64,000 nucleotides of DNA, taken from assembly GCA_950295325.1 (NCBI GenBank), contig OX485809.1, positions 39,957,081 through 40,021,080 of the forward strand, in the 5' to 3' direction. How positions within the stretch are numbered: the first letter of the stretch is position 1; each line of letters begins with the position of its first letter. Positions 1 to 12,518 of the stretch are shown piece after piece. The notes under the pieces were generated by a model. It saw nothing but the letters and a program-made list of their open reading frames with translations. It made no database searches and was not told the DNA's origin. Position numbers and translations under genes: made by a program. The DNA is from Polytrichum commune (taxonomy: Eukaryota > Streptophyta > Polytrichopsida > Polytrichales > Polytrichaceae).

Positions 1-1828
1 CACGGCGCTGAGGGAGACACGCCTATAGTTCTACAATGCGCTCAACAATTATCTGGAAATGTCTGGCTTCTACTTCCTCGGCCGCCCTCTTACGGAGGCA
101 AGGAGAAGATAGTTTTCGTAACTACCTACTAGGGCCTCCTATGGCCGTAAGTCCATAGTTCTAACTTCCTACTGAAACTATAGTTCAACTGTTTTCGTTG
201 ATTGGGATGAACTTCATCCTAGTTCTTCCCTCTAGCCTATAGTTGAACTACTTTGCCAAAAAATGTGGCTTACACAAAGCGTTGTGGGAATACCCCTTTT
301 CACAAGGGACAGAGGCCAAAGTGTCCAACCAATCACCTTACTAGTGCCATTTAGCACCGTCATCACGGGTGGAGTGGGCTATTGTAGCTAGTACATGCAA
401 GGACGCCACTTGAGCTAGCGCCAAGACCCAACACTTGGAGAGGAGAATGCCACACTAATTGCCTCATTCATCTTCCAAGAACGTTGTTGCCCAACTTGCA
501 AACAAAGTTCATTGCCCCAAGCTACCTCCCTACGCAACCTTCATTTGCCTCCTTCCATTTTCGTTTGGGGCAATTCTTTGTCAAGCTAGCAATGAGACCT
601 ATGTTTGAATTTGTGTAATGTGACTCTATGACTGTGTGAGCATTGAGTAATGAGGCTTCATGCTAGTGGGTTGTGGACAATGGCTTAGCACTCGATGTTT
701 GTACTAGTAGTTGGAACTTGGGAATGGCGAGTGGGCGGAGTAAGGAACGAATTGCAGATAGGGGTAGGATAGAGATAGGAGCGGCGACATGGACTTTTGG
801 GAAGCATTTCTCCCTATTTTTTCATTTGTGTTCTTCATGTTCTTGCTCATAATTTTGTTGTGTTTGGGTTTGTGCTTGTAACCTAACATGTTGTTGGTTT
901 ACAAGTTTGGTTGATTGCAATTTGTTGCATTCTCATTGTTGCCCTCATGCAATTGCCCTTGTTATTCTCGCTTTGGCTCATCTCGTCGTTGGAGTTGGAT
1001 TTCTGTTCATTTGTTGCTCTCGCCTTGAATCATCTCGTTCTTGTTCATCTTGTTGTTGGACTTCCATTTTGGAATTAACCTTCACTTGGCACTTGCACTA
1101 ATGTTCTTCTAGCCGCCACCTTTTTCTGATTGCCATGTCCCTTGCGATTGCCCTTGTTGATTGCCTTTGTTGGTTGCTCTTTTTAATTGCCTTTGCAATT
1201 GAAATTGTGATCACCTTGACCCTAGTGTTCTAGTGATTGCCTACGCCCTGACCTTCTTGCAATTGCCTCACGCCCTGCGATTACCCTTACCTTTGTGCCA
1301 TCTTTCTGAACGCTATCCATGTGCTTAGTTTTGGGAGGGATGGCAAAGTTGTGCAAAGACACTATCATTGAGCTTTACTTTATCTCCTCCTAAAACTCCA
1401 ATGACCATGGGCCATGGACATCCCACTCACCAAGAAACATGCTAGGTTATTTGCACATTGTGAAGCCTCCTCTAGTTTCTCAAAGGCTTTGGACTCTGAT
1501 TGTTGCACCTCTGCTCGTGCCAACATTACCGTGAAGTTGATATGCCCAAGAGGCTTATGCCACTCAAGTATGTAAGAGTGCAAAGAGGCCAAAGTGGGCT
1601 GATAAAAAATATGCAAGACATTATAACACCCCAAATGCATGGGGTTCATTGTGTCAATCACTAGACGAATTTGGAAATCAAAGACCTAAGTCACTTAACT
1701 GTGATTGCTAAAATTAAAACCTCTTTCATATTCTTCACAAATATGTTGTAAGGTCACCAATATGTTTACCAAGATGTTGCAAGATTGAATTGTGACTTGC
1801 TTGTTGATGTGTCTATCCCCATAGCATT
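1..1828. other. Non-coding stretch, no recognised feature
   Basis: I see no open frame with recognisable motifs here. Short phrases of the CTATAGTT type recur between about 150 and 250, and the stretch 900-1330 is rich in repeated TTGCAATTGCC-like words, which looks like low-complexity or decayed repeat sequence. No terminal repeats were found. Confidence 0.4.
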
Positions 1829-2893
1829 GTGTTGTTTTCTACCTTAAAGTTTATTGGAACAATGCATTCTCTTGTCAAATTTTCCCAACATCGGGACATA
1901 TTTTTTTATGATTATCTTGCCATGGTGAAAACGTGCCAAGGTCAGCTCTACACTTTGTATTGTGACCCATCTACATGTTTTCAACAAGACTCCTTCCGGG
2001 ACATGTTTGATTTACTACAATGTAAGCATGATACCATGTCGCTATGTTGGGCCCCATCACCAATGAACTTCAATTAGGATTCATAGCACCTTGCATTGGC
2101 ATGTGGTTGAGCCACCCGTGCTACATGGCACACATTTGTAGATGGTTTAGGGGAGACCCAACTTGTTAGCCGCAATTTCTTCAACATTATGGTTGAGGAC
2201 GTTAAAGGGCTATGTTCAGGTATGAATTCTTGCCCTTGCTGAACCTTCATTGTTTGCTTTGTTGCATTTTTGCATTAAGATAACCCTTGATTGCATGGTT
2301 ATGTGGTAGGTGTTGCAACCGACCTGATTGCGGAGTTGACTAGCCACTTTCTAGCCTTGATGTTTATGGATGCACTAGGGGTGGTCTACCCCTAATATTG
2401 GTTACAAACAAATGCGGAGGACCTTCTTGAAGCTCACTATTTTGTCCTAAAGGCCCATTATTGTGTTGAAAAAACAGTTCAGGCAGTCGTTTCACCTCCA
2501 TTCATGGACATGCATGCCTTGAACCATCAAAGCATGATGTTTAAGGGGCCAATGATGGCACATGTTATGGATGTAGTGCAATCTCCATAACCTTGAATCC
2601 ACTTACAAAGTTGTGGCGCACTCTTGCAATGTCAAAGGTTCCAAAGAACAACTTCCTTGAATGGTTTCAAAATGGCGGAATTTGTGGGTGTCCAAGTGTT
2701 TGGACCTTCTCGATAGTGTCCTTCTCAAAGTCAAAATTTTGCAACCAGGTATTCGATCATCTTGCAACATGCGTTGGGATTTGTAGTCAAAAGTTCTACA
2801 CTTTGGAGACTTTCCCTTTTGACCAAATATATGAGGAGTGGCACATTGATGATTGGCAGTGTCGATCAAATTGCTAGAAGGTTCTAGCATCAT
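1829..2893 (+). pseudogene. Decayed hAT-like transposase relic
   Basis: Two open pieces, 1829-2077 and 2593-2877, are linked by sequence that keeps reading as protein when stops and shifts are ignored. The first contains KTCQGQLYTLYCDPSTCF. The second contains NPLTKLWRTLAMSK and, further on, FYTLETFPFDQIYEEW, preceded by a region resembling the C-terminal dimerisation part of hAT transposases (a serine/phenylalanine-rich stretch followed by a KSK..N motif). There are at least five in-frame stops (for example after PMNFN and in the VYP/YWLQ region), so no functional protein is possible. The family call comes from the general feel of the motifs, not from a decisive catalytic signature. It could instead be a domesticated hAT-derived gene fragment. 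No terminal repeats were found around it. Confidence 0.35.
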
Positions 2894-4447
2894 GTGTTTT
2901 GAGCTTGCTACTAATATCCTGGTGATGTATTTAGGGGTTCAAGGATGTTGGGTTGGTTCATAATTGCAATCTCCATTGTCTTAGCGATTGAAACTTGCTT
3001 GTAATTGTGGAAATTCGATTTCTTCTTGGTTCAGGTATTCATATGGTTTCAATGGTAAATTTGGTGGTAGCTAGAATTTGGTTGCAAGTTCTGATGTGGA
3101 GCTTGAATTTGGTGCAGCTTGTATTGTCCCTTGAGTGTAGCTTGTATTATGCATTGTGAGCAACTTGCATTGCAACTTAAGTGCAACATGTAACTTTGTG
3201 TGTAGCTTGAATTATTTGAGTTTCTTTCTTCGCTTGTTAGTTAGTTTCCGATTTTGGACCTTGGGGCTTGCATTAAGAGTGGAGTTGCAAATCTGGATAC
3301 ACCACGGTAGAGGCCTGATATGAGGGAACTAATGTGCTAAGTTTCCTTTGTCACTATCGTCATGGACATTTTTTTGGATATGTAAAGCTAATGGCCTAAA
3401 CTCTTTATATATCTAATAACCAAAATTTGGACACTATTTTGTTCTTATATTCACCTCCAATGTTGTATTGTTATTTTATATACAACCACTTTGTATCTTC
3501 CTTACAAAAACCTTGTGGAACCAATTTGCTAAGTTCTTAAACACAATATCATAAAATAACACTACAAAGAGCCAATTAAAGAAGGCGTCATTGATACAAG
3601 TACTCCTTGAAATTGGCCCACCATTCAATATCACAAAATCCCCGAACAAATGGTTGCACTACACTACCAAAAGGATCTCAAAGATCGATGAGAGATCAAA
3701 TCTTGAGCTTGAGGACACGCCCTTGAATGAAGGTTATTCAATTCACCAACAGGAGTACGTAAGAAGAAGGACGTCTTTGTAGCTTTTTATTTACAACGAT
3801 TATTCACGCCCCTACCTTCGGACTCAAGGCTCTTGTCTTATGAAATGCTGTAGGCAATAGTGTCACTTGCACATGAATGCATGCAACCCGAACGTGAATG
3901 CAGCCCAAACTAAACTCTGATAGAATTTGTGGTCAAAGCATTTTGCGAGCATGAGGACTTGCACCTTGTACTTTATATATCTGGAAAGGTTGCAACTCAT
4001 AATCTTCAATGGGCAATACTAACAACACCATCCATACTTCACTCTCTAGCTTATCGGATTGATCTTAAGATGTCCACTATATTTTAGATTAAACCATCGA
4101 ATTTTGCTATAGTATATTATGTGCAAACACTTAAGAGCATTACCACCCATCAGGGCATCCTGAACTCCAAAATTTAAACACAAAACTCGAAGTTCATCAC
4201 AGCTCAATTCAAGTTGCATTCATGTGCCCCACCCACGTGTGTGTTTGTTATTCAGGGCAGGTTTAGGGATTTGATGGGAAACCAGGTGAAAAGTAATCCT
4301 CTACATTGGTTGCTAATGTTTCTAAAGTCATGAACTTCAACCGGTTACTTCTCAAATTCAACTGGTTCATATGTAACTAGCTGTCAATTAGTCCGTTGCC
4401 TTCAATACTAACTCTTGATTTTTTTTATCTCGAAGAATAATATAAGT
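2894..4447. other. Non-coding stretch, no recognised feature
   Basis: No supported gene. The 63-residue open frame near 3591-3782 has no family motif. Part of 3060-3240 consists of repeated GTAGCTTG/CAACTTG phrases and looks like degraded repeat. Confidence 0.35.
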
Positions 4448-4449
4448 TA

Positions 4450-4860
4450 CTCCCTCCGTTTCAAAATAAAAGTTACGTTTTAGAAAATCCGTGGGCTTAA
4501 GGTCATTTTTCGCACTTTTAGCACGAAATTGCGTGCGTCGCATAGCTCTCACTAAGCGCTTTCCAGCGAGCTAGGAGTGTCCATAGTAACACCCGTTCAT
4601 CATCATTGATGATTGACACCAATTGATGTCACACATAAAACCGCGTTGATGTGCGTCGACGCCGTCGAGTCCAGATATTAATTGCTAAGCAAGTGTAAAT
4701 TACTATTTGACTTGGTAGTTCATCAGCAACAACATTTACCTTGTTTATGGCAACATTCCAATTTGTTAGACGGAGTTTGAGAGAAATTTCACCAAATGTA
4801 ACTTTTATTTCATTACGCAGTTTATGTCCAAACGTAACTTTTATTTTGAAACGGAGGGAG
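4450..4860. mobile_element. Stowaway (Tc1/mariner-type) MITE, 411 bp
   Basis: The left end starts CTCCCTCCGTTTCAAAAT and the right end is its reverse complement, ending GGAGGGAG. The inverted repeats match over about 31 bases (4450-4480 against 4830-4860). A TA dinucleotide flanks both ends (4448-4449 and 4861-4862), the expected target duplication. CTCCCTCCGT termini with TA duplications are the hallmark of plant Stowaway MITEs, mobilised in trans by mariner-like transposases. The interior has no coding capacity. The near-perfect termini suggest fairly recent insertion. Confidence 0.93.
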
Positions 4861-4862
4861 TA

Positions 4863-7592
4863 TATGAGTAGACTCATTGCATGTGCCATATATATGTAGA
4901 TATGGATCGGTGTTGGGGAGATTAGTGGGGCATAAACGGTCAGATCCCAATGTTTCCAAGTCCAATCAGTTACATGTTGGCATCATCTGAGTTCTTCTTT
5001 ATTAACATCTTCTTGAACTTCAACCGGTTATTTCTTAAACGGTTCACCTGAACTTCAATCAGTTAACCAAGACTCTCAATCGAGCCACTTAAGCCACAAT
5101 CTACCTTATTAAGAAAACGAGCCAGTTAAGATCCATCTACCTTATGCCACATGAGGAAACTGCAAAGGCCAATGGGACATAGTAAAAATCAATGTGACGG
5201 TGAAATGTTGTAAATACCGTTACCTACAAAGTGACTCCAAATCTATTGGATTTGCCTTGTCTTATTCAAAGTTAATCTCCATTCAAGTCATTTCTCAAAC
5301 CTACAAATATAGGTAGATTTGCAATGTCAACACTGTCCTGAGGCTACCCTCACTTTCAAGTTCATCCAAATTGCAAACCAGAGTGGCAATCTGGCATTGA
5401 ACTGAATGACAAGGCATTTGTTTTGCAGTTCAGTGGTGTCAATAATGGCAATGCTCTAAGTGGGTATCCATTACCGTATGGAAGGATGTGCTACCTTAAC
5501 CGTTTTCTAAGCAAGAAATAAATCAAACAAAACCTCTTACGTATTATTATGAACAAGTACAAATTCGTCTACATAGTATTATCAAGTGAACATGGCTTGA
5601 ATGGTTAGTTTTGATTGTTTGCCACGATTCTCAACTTGGATATAAAACTTGGGGATTTTCTTTGATCCATGAACGTGATTTGAAATTTTAGTAATGATCT
5701 TTGGAAATTTCCGATCTCGCATGTTGTTGGTATGATTTTTCAAGGTCAAAAGTGTTGAAGCCATAAAATGACCATGTCGGTCACCCCCAATTATGTTGAC
5801 TTTCAAGCCTAGAATGGTTAACACATTTTGAGCACATAGTCCAATCTCTTTTAAATACAAGTCTTTTTGGTGTCCGTTCTTAGACCTACACACCAATCAA
5901 ATATACGTGTCCGATAAGGTAAGTAACCAATGAGGCACGTTTACCTTGGATAACTTACCATACATTACATTCAGGTTGGTTTTGGACTTCGATAATAGAA
6001 ACCATGGCATTGCTATTTTCAAAAATTCCAACAATATATCAGTCACAATTTGATATGTCCCTCCCATTTGTTCCAAACCCACAAAATTCAACTTGGTGTA
6101 TCCCTACTCATTGGGCATTCTCCATTTTGTACAAATAACACCCCACTAGGGCCCAATGTCCATGAGATCCATGAGATCTCAAGACGATAAACAAAACAAT
6201 ACAAATTGCCAAATTTTAACGTACAAAACTATGTTGCAGAAGCCGAAAATGCTGACTTCTTAGTAAACCATTAGTGCGCAACTGTGCCTTCTCAATGCAA
6301 TTGTTTTCCATATGTTTGATGAAAAAATTCCAAGGGACGCTTTTTTGAAGGTATTATGGAAAATGAGTTGGAAAGTCATGTTGAAGTACTTGTGATGGTG
6401 ACATACTAGAAAATATCAGAAATTGCTCAAAAAGAAAAAGCAAATTGTGAAAACTGGGGATTGGAAATCACAAGGATAGAGTGACAGCAACCTTCACACT
6501 TAACTAGGGATGCGGGGCATCTAGAACATCGATACTCTTCTATCTGCATCTGTAGCATTTCTTTAAGCATTTGACATCTACTTTTATTTTGAAATATGCA
6601 CTGGAATGCAATTATCAGTATTGTAGATACTACATCAAGCCCCACAGATCAAGCGATGCAAAGAAACATGGTCCAATCACGCAATCCAAGAACTATGTAT
6701 TTAGAGTTCTACTATACCAACTAGCAACAAATCTTACACTACGAAAGTTCATGGCCCTTGTGTGGTCACTCCTCTTAATTGGGCACCTATATTTGATTGG
6801 TATAAGCACGAACACCATTCTAGATTCAGTAGTCAACACAACTGGGACGGCCTAAACTTGAAGAGAATAAAGCATCATCACTTTGACCTCCTAAAACTTT
6901 TGCAACTCAATTCCAATTTGGAAACTTGACAATGACTATCTTAGTGATTTGCAGTTGCGACCAGATTAGACGTTTCCCAATTTGATTCACACAATTTCCT
7001 ACTTGTGCTTGCTGATCAAAAGAAGGTTGCACACATACAGATTGTAAGATCATCTACACCCTGCCTTCCTAAATGAGATGCAGGGAACACATACCAAGTT
7101 AGCTCAGGGGACTACACCACAGCAGCAAGCGAGTACAATCCACCTGAACTTACCTCTGAGTGATGTCAACCACCACTATCAATATTGTCAATGTGCAATC
7201 AATGACTTGGAAACTGGCACACATCACACATTCTTCGTGACATTTACTTCACTAGTTGCTACAAGAAAACCTTTCCTATATATTGACCTAGCAAAATGGC
7301 AGTAGCTATTTCGAATTTTGTCGTATTGAGTATCTTCTGGAAGGTTCTGACAACCAAAAAAGGTTCCAACTTCATATGTACATACATAGTGCTTCAATCA
7401 AAACCTTCCAATGAATGCAATAGATGGTTGAGAAGTGTGGCAACGCAAACAAGGACTAGAGAATTTCTAATCTGCCACATCCGAATGTGGACAAAATGAA
7501 TCAAGATCTCAGCCCTCCTTTACAGTAGGGGTGAGAGATTTCCTCAAAACTGGATGGGGCAGCAATGTTGATTAAAAAGATAAAGACACATA
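4863..7592. other. Non-coding stretch with one dispersed repeat
   Basis: No supported gene. Short minus-strand open frames at 5582-5896 and 5897-6091 carry no recognised motif. The section 5800-5910 resembles 47,450-47,540 on the same strand (both contain CCTAGAATGRTTA, a GAGCACRTNGTCCAA-like phrase and ATTCTTAGA followed by CCACA or CTACA), so a dispersed repeat of unknown class is present. The remainder, including 6100-7590, shows nothing I can name. Confidence 0.35.
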
Positions 7593-9286
7593 CTATACAG
7601 AATGCTTCTTATGAACAAGTGGAGGGAAGCTGACTCCAGTTCTCATGAGTATCCTCAAAATATTACAATCATCCTCATCTAAAGGACTGGACATTGGTGT
7701 GGATTGAAACCTTACAACATCCATCACAGTTTCAGGGCACCTACGTATCCTCCTTGTTGAGCCTTCCACTCTCTGTTTTTCTTGTCCATTCAGCTCTTCA
7801 AAATTGGCCGTCCGCTTCAACTTGCTAGGGTTGCGTTCAATGTCCGTTTCATCTGTTCTGATTTTGACACATTGAGTCAGGTCATCACCACTTCCCTGGT
7901 CAATGTCAGGCGCAGCAGCCACACTGCTCTGCGGCACATCCTGTGTAGTTCTTGAGACGTCTGCACTTTTTCCATGGGGTAAAAGCTGGTCGGCAGGAAC
8001 AACTTCATCTGTGCTTCGTTCTTGTTGAATTTGTCCATCAGGTTGCTGTAACCACATTGAATTCTTTGCTTCAGTGATTTCTTTTTGAACCATCCATTTT
8101 GATTTCAATAATAGGTCCCTAAATAGGTCCCTAAAGGCAGTCATGCAATGCTATTAAATCCTTATTAATTGTCATCTTCATAATCAGCATCCAGAGGCGA
8201 GCAGTTTCAGAATTTCAAAACAGAAGAAACACAGGAAAACATTTCAATGACGTTGATGAGAAATCGGTGGAGTGTATACAATACCACGAAATAAGGACGA
8301 CTTCGAAGCGGAGTTGTGAAAACTTCCATAGGCAACTCAGAAGGTTGAGTTTCATAAGCCGGTTGAGTGATAGGCTGCACACTCATTAGCCCGAAAACAT
8401 TGCGACAAGTGTGGTTTACAGCTGCTGCTCTTGGTGGACTCCAGCAGCGCGTGGATGCACTGGAGAGTTGTGTTTCAGCAGGTCTCTTAAGCGTGGGCTG
8501 AGATTTACAGGCATCCTCCATAGCACCTTGATCTTCTGTTTCTCCTGCCTCTCCATCTCCCATCTGTTGAGTGAGGGGCTGAAAATGCACTGCTTCTATC
8601 TCTCCATCCCCCATTAAGGGTTGAGAATGCAACACTCCTGTCTCTCCATCACCCATTAAGGGTTGAGAATGCATTTCTCCTGTTTCTTCATCATCCATTT
8701 GTGCCAAGGGTTGCATATACATTGCTCCTGAGGCTGGTTCCATTATAGGTTCACCATCTGATTCTGCTCCATCAGACACATCTTCGGGCTCCGGATAATT
8801 TACCGGTTCATGCGAGTGTCGATCCGGGCTTTGAGAGCGATCACTCTCAAAAGCTGCGTTGTAACTTTCTCCCTTCAAGATGTTTGCATTTTCCTTGGCT
8901 TCTTCACGATGCGTAGAGCTGCTCGGGGGAGAGTACCACTCCACAGGTTCCTGAGTATATCCAAGTATATGAAAATCGGAGTCATCGGAGTCCGAAGAAG
9001 AGCCTGCTGACACAGTTTCATTCCCATTTGGGATAGCAGGCGCCACGACATTCGCCATCGGGGGGACATGCTGGCTGGGAGTGTCGTCCAAAACGAAGTG
9101 CACACTCCGCTCCCATTCTCCGCCAAGGTTAGCCAAAACCTCCTCCTGCGAAGCCGAAATGTGGCACTCCCGCTGCAGTGCCGGCGTCACTGAGGGCGGC
9201 ATTGTTGCAACCAAGGAGCCCCTTACAGACCCCCCATCAGCAATGTCATCTCTGCAGCGATCCCAACGCTCCTTCCTTCCTTCCAA
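7593..9286 (-). CDS. Two-exon gene of unknown function, about 514 residues
   Basis: This is the best host-gene candidate in the window. Exon 1 runs from ATG at 9286 to 8280 and exon 2 from 8130 to the stop at 7593. The 150-base intron starts GTATAC, ends TTTAG, and keeps frame in phase 2. A second acceptor 12 bases downstream, made by a GGACCTATT duplication, would drop four residues in frame. The protein is hydrophilic. It has an acidic serine tract (SSSDSDDSDFHILGY) near residue 100, about 3.5 copies of an 18-residue unit built on HSQPLMGDGET at about 184-249, and basic clusters such as KLKRTANF and RRIRRCPE in the C-terminal third. No membrane segment or signal peptide is visible. The acidic, basic and low-complexity make-up suggests a nuclear or regulatory protein, but that is inference. 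I do not recognise the family. The base composition is less AT-rich than the flanks, which supports coding. Confidence 0.6.
8118..8130 (-). other. Tandem splice acceptors 12 bases apart
   Basis: On the minus strand the phrase GGACCTATT is duplicated so that two TTTAG acceptors lie 12 bases apart. Use of either keeps the reading frame and adds or removes four residues. This is seen directly; actual use is untested. Confidence 0.45.
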
Positions 9287-9830
9287 CCACAGATTTCACG
9301 AAAGCCATCCATCACCTTGAGATTCGACAAAACCCTAATCTGTGCCTCCAGAATTTTCATCCACCTCATCTGGTTTCAAGTTGACAAGCAGGCAATTCCT
9401 CGATATCTATCAAAGCCCCCCACATTGTGGCCCCCATCAACAAAAAGCCGCAATTCACCGCATGCAGACGCTGTCCATCAGCTTGAGCTTCAGCAAAACC
9501 CTAATATATGCCTCCAGAAATTCCTTCCACCTCATACAATTTCAAGCTGAAATGCAGGCAGCTCCTCACAGTCCATCCAATCCACCGCATCGTTGGGCCC
9601 CATCACCAGGACACCGCAATCCATTACCACAGATATATCCACCATCTCTGCGAGCTTCAACAAAACCTTACTAACCCATCTTTCAGCCTCGTATCATCCA
9701 ATGTGGTAGAGCAGACCGTTTCCCGCAATCCGTCAATGCAGGCATTGTGATGGCCACATTATCGAACTAATCGAATTCAGGTAACATCCACCATCTGCGA
9801 GATTCAACAAAACCCTAAACCCCTGTTTGC
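9287..9830 (-). promoter_or_regulatory. Repeated 5' flank with telo-boxes upstream of the unknown gene
   Basis: This region, upstream of the minus-strand gene, contains four diverged copies of a unit of about 150-166 bases. Each includes CAACAAAACC-like sequence, and the first two share TGCCTCCAGAA and CCACCTCAT. Exact AAACCCTAA (telo-box; TTAGGGTTT on the gene strand) lies at about 9330, 9496 and 9810, with a degenerate version near 9664. Telo-boxes are known in promoters and 5' leaders of plant growth and translation genes. Several short plus-strand open frames across this region are by-products of the repeat. Confidence 0.5.
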
Positions 9831-10108
9831 ATAAACCCCTTCTTCCGTTTCGATTGATGAAAGCTAAGCTACTAGTGCTCTCGCAGTCCATTCATTCATG
9901 GCCATACTTCAGAAAAACAATTCACCGACTGAACGATCTCGATCATGTTCGACAACAATCCTTAGCCGGTGTCAACTCAAAATCTCTTCCACCTTATAAT
10001 GTCCTACGCCAAAACTCTTGCTGTTATCGATTTTTGAGGTCACTCATGAGATTCGACACAATACATGGCACAATTATTTTTCTTCAAATGATCTTCATGG
10101 TAGTACTT

Positions 10109-10585
10109 CAAACTTAGACAACTAACCAACTAATTCAACTATAAGTAGTTTACGATTTGACTTGTCCAAAAATGTAGTTAACTATAGTTGTTTTAAATTC
10201 GGTCTGTCAAAAAATCTAGTTAACTATAGTTATATCTAGTAAGTCGATTGCAGCTTGGTCATGGAATTATGTTGTACTGTCACTAGTGTGTTATTTGTGT
10301 TGATGGTGTACTTGGAGGTTGTTCCGGAGCCCAACATTCTGAGTGATCGTATAAAGGCCTTTTCTTGATGATCCTCAGTGGCCCGAACATATTAAAAACC
10401 CTAAACTGAAGCAAATCAAGAGGCGAAATTCTTCGAATATATTATAATACATGAAATTTTTCTAGTTAACTATAGTTGTTCTCCAAATCGGTTTGAATTT
10501 CTTTGAGTTGATTATAGTCATTCCCTATAATGTATTTTAAAATAAATCGTTAATTATAGTTATTTTGGCAGTTGTCCAAGGTCTG
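10109..10585 (+). mobile_element. hAT-type MITE, copy 1 (477 bp)
   Basis: The left end reads CAAACTTAGACAACTAACC and the right end reads GTTGTCCAAGGTCTG, whose reverse complement starts CAGACCTTGGACAAC. The flanking 8-mers TAGTACTT (10,101-10,108) and TAGTATTT (10,586-10,593) match at 7 of 8 bases, an 8-bp target duplication typical of hAT elements. The interior is AT-rich with repeated AACTATAGTT phrases. A second copy in opposite orientation lies at 51,851-52,281. There is no coding capacity. Confidence 0.85.
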
Positions 10586-10593
10586 TAGTATTT

Positions 10594-11689
10594 CGTTGTC
10601 AAGAGGATAAATTAATTTTCCTATTTCCAAGTCGAGTTTCAAACATAATGTATATATTTGACTATCAGTAGTTGAAACTTACCCCAATGTAATAATTAGG
10701 TACTAATATTTAGTGTCACCAGTTCTAATTGTCTTGCTCAATACTAATTGTAAACCCCGGTGTCACCAACACTAAATGTTAACCCAACATTATTTGTCGT
10801 TCCTTGTAAAATTTGGGGGGATTATAGATTTAGAGTGTTGCAATTACTATCACTTACACCAAGTGGTTTTTCATCCAACTTTCAATCATCCATGACAATA
10901 TTTCATCACAAGTTGCTGACAAGAGAAGGTAGGGTTTTGGCCAATGGATGAACTCATCCATCATCCATGACAATATTTGTTCACTTATTCATATGAAATG
11001 TCATCCAAACATAGTGACTTTAAATATCATATTTAGTGTAGTTGTAATTGGTTTTAGGTTTAAATTTGCTTAGAGGAGACACTCTCAAATCCATTGTTAA
11101 TTGGTCAAAGACAACCCTAAACTATTGGATGATAATGGAGATGTACTCAAAATTTAATGAAGTAGTTGGTGGTCAATTCCCAATCGTGAAATCTTCTATC
11201 TACTTAACCAAGTAGTCATATGCCTCATGTGTTCCCAAAGAATAAGAAGGGGGATTTCTTTTAAATAATAATAATCCTTAAAGGAATGAAAAATAATGTT
11301 AGATTTACATTGAGTGTTGGTGACACTAAATGCAATATTTAGTATAGTAAACATGATAGAATAAAGGGTTGGGATGAAAATGGGTGTGAATGGTGATGAA
11401 CTACTCAAGAATGTTATGAAACCTTCAATCTTCAATTATGTGGAATCATCCAAATGATGATATTAAATAATGATAATAATTTTGAATTTACATTAAATAG
11501 TGTTATTCGTATCTTATCTTAGTCTTACACGCTTTTAAAATATTTTTTTGGAAAAATAAAAATTGGCAGATGATGCAGATACCCCGATTATTCTTGTGAC
11601 AATGAAGACCTTGAAATTTTTGGTCTAATTATTTTCCTTTTTTCCCTTTCCGAGATAGAAGGCCAACAAAGGGCAGACATTGTGCATTA
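10594..11689. repeat. MITE family M1 copies (minus-oriented 10,699-11,041 and a fragment 11,190-11,350)
   Basis: The segment 10,699-11,041 is the reverse complement of the M1 element split around 28 kb. Both share TGTCATGGATGATTGAAA, GATGAACTCATCCAT or GATGAATTCATCCAT, and ends of the type CTACACTAAATATGATA against GTCACC...TTAGTGTCACC. The fragment near 11,190-11,350 keeps only one end (TTGGTGACACTAAATGCAA). No protein is encoded. The superfamily is unclear because no clean target duplication was found. Confidence 0.65.
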
Positions 11690-11945
11690 AGGGCCACTTC
11701 ACACAAGAGACTGAGAGCCCGTGACCATTACACTTCAAGCACTCTCATTGGTGGAAAAGGCGGAGCTGGTCCAAGTTCGCTTCACACTACACTTGAGGGG
11801 CCAAAGGAGTATGTGATTGCAAAATGGATGTAAAGTCTACATGGACTCCTACGTGGCATCGAATGGATCGTATTTCATGGTCACTTGGATTATTTTCAAA
11901 AACCACCTCTTGGAGGTAGGTCTAACACAAAACCAGGAGACCATG
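11690..11945 (+). repeat. Dispersed repeat family R2, copy 1
   Basis: Shares ordered phrases with 18,380-18,605 and 28,720-28,990: GTCCAAGTTCRCTTYRCACTA, then GAGGGSCMAA-like sequence, then CTACATGRAYTCCTACRTGGCA, then TTTCATGRTC. It is non-coding with no terminal repeats seen. In all three places R2 lies close to an M1 copy. Confidence 0.6.
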
Positions 11946-12484
11946 GCACTCCAAACGCTCACAACCGTTGATGTATCCTATTTTATTATGTGTGAGGACC
12001 CGCATGAATAGAATTTTATTGAAATAGCGTTTGGTTGAGGGCATGGTTATATCCATCCACTCCCACCCAATATCTAATGCTAGCTTTAATTCACAAAATT
12101 CTCTACTATTTTCTCTGTTCATCCATCCTATCTTAATTATACCTACATGTTTTATATTTCTTCATTCCCATGTTAGAACTAAGAATACTAAATTTTAGCT
12201 CCAAGGAATAAGAACAACCAAGTTCTTTTTCTTTTCTTTTTTCTTTTTCTCTCTCAAGGTGGTTTTTAAGATTACTAGAGTCTCTTGCCCAAAGGGGGAT
12301 GCCTAGGATCAACAATGCAAATCAACCGACGTTCACAACTTTTTGGTCTTAATACATGCAATATGTGGTCATGGATATGAGGGTTAGAAATGAAAGGATA
12401 TGAGACCATGTAAAATTCTATTTGATTCAACGCTATGAACATATAAAAATTAGTTATACTTGTGACAAGAGACTCCAATAATTT

Positions 12485-12518
12485 GGGGGGGGGGGGGGGA
12501 AAAAAAAAAAAAAAAAAC
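12485..12518. repeat. Poly-G(15) followed by poly-A(19)
   Basis: An uninterrupted run of 15 G followed directly by 19 A. It is one of nine G or C runs of at least 12 bases in the window. Confidence 0.95.
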
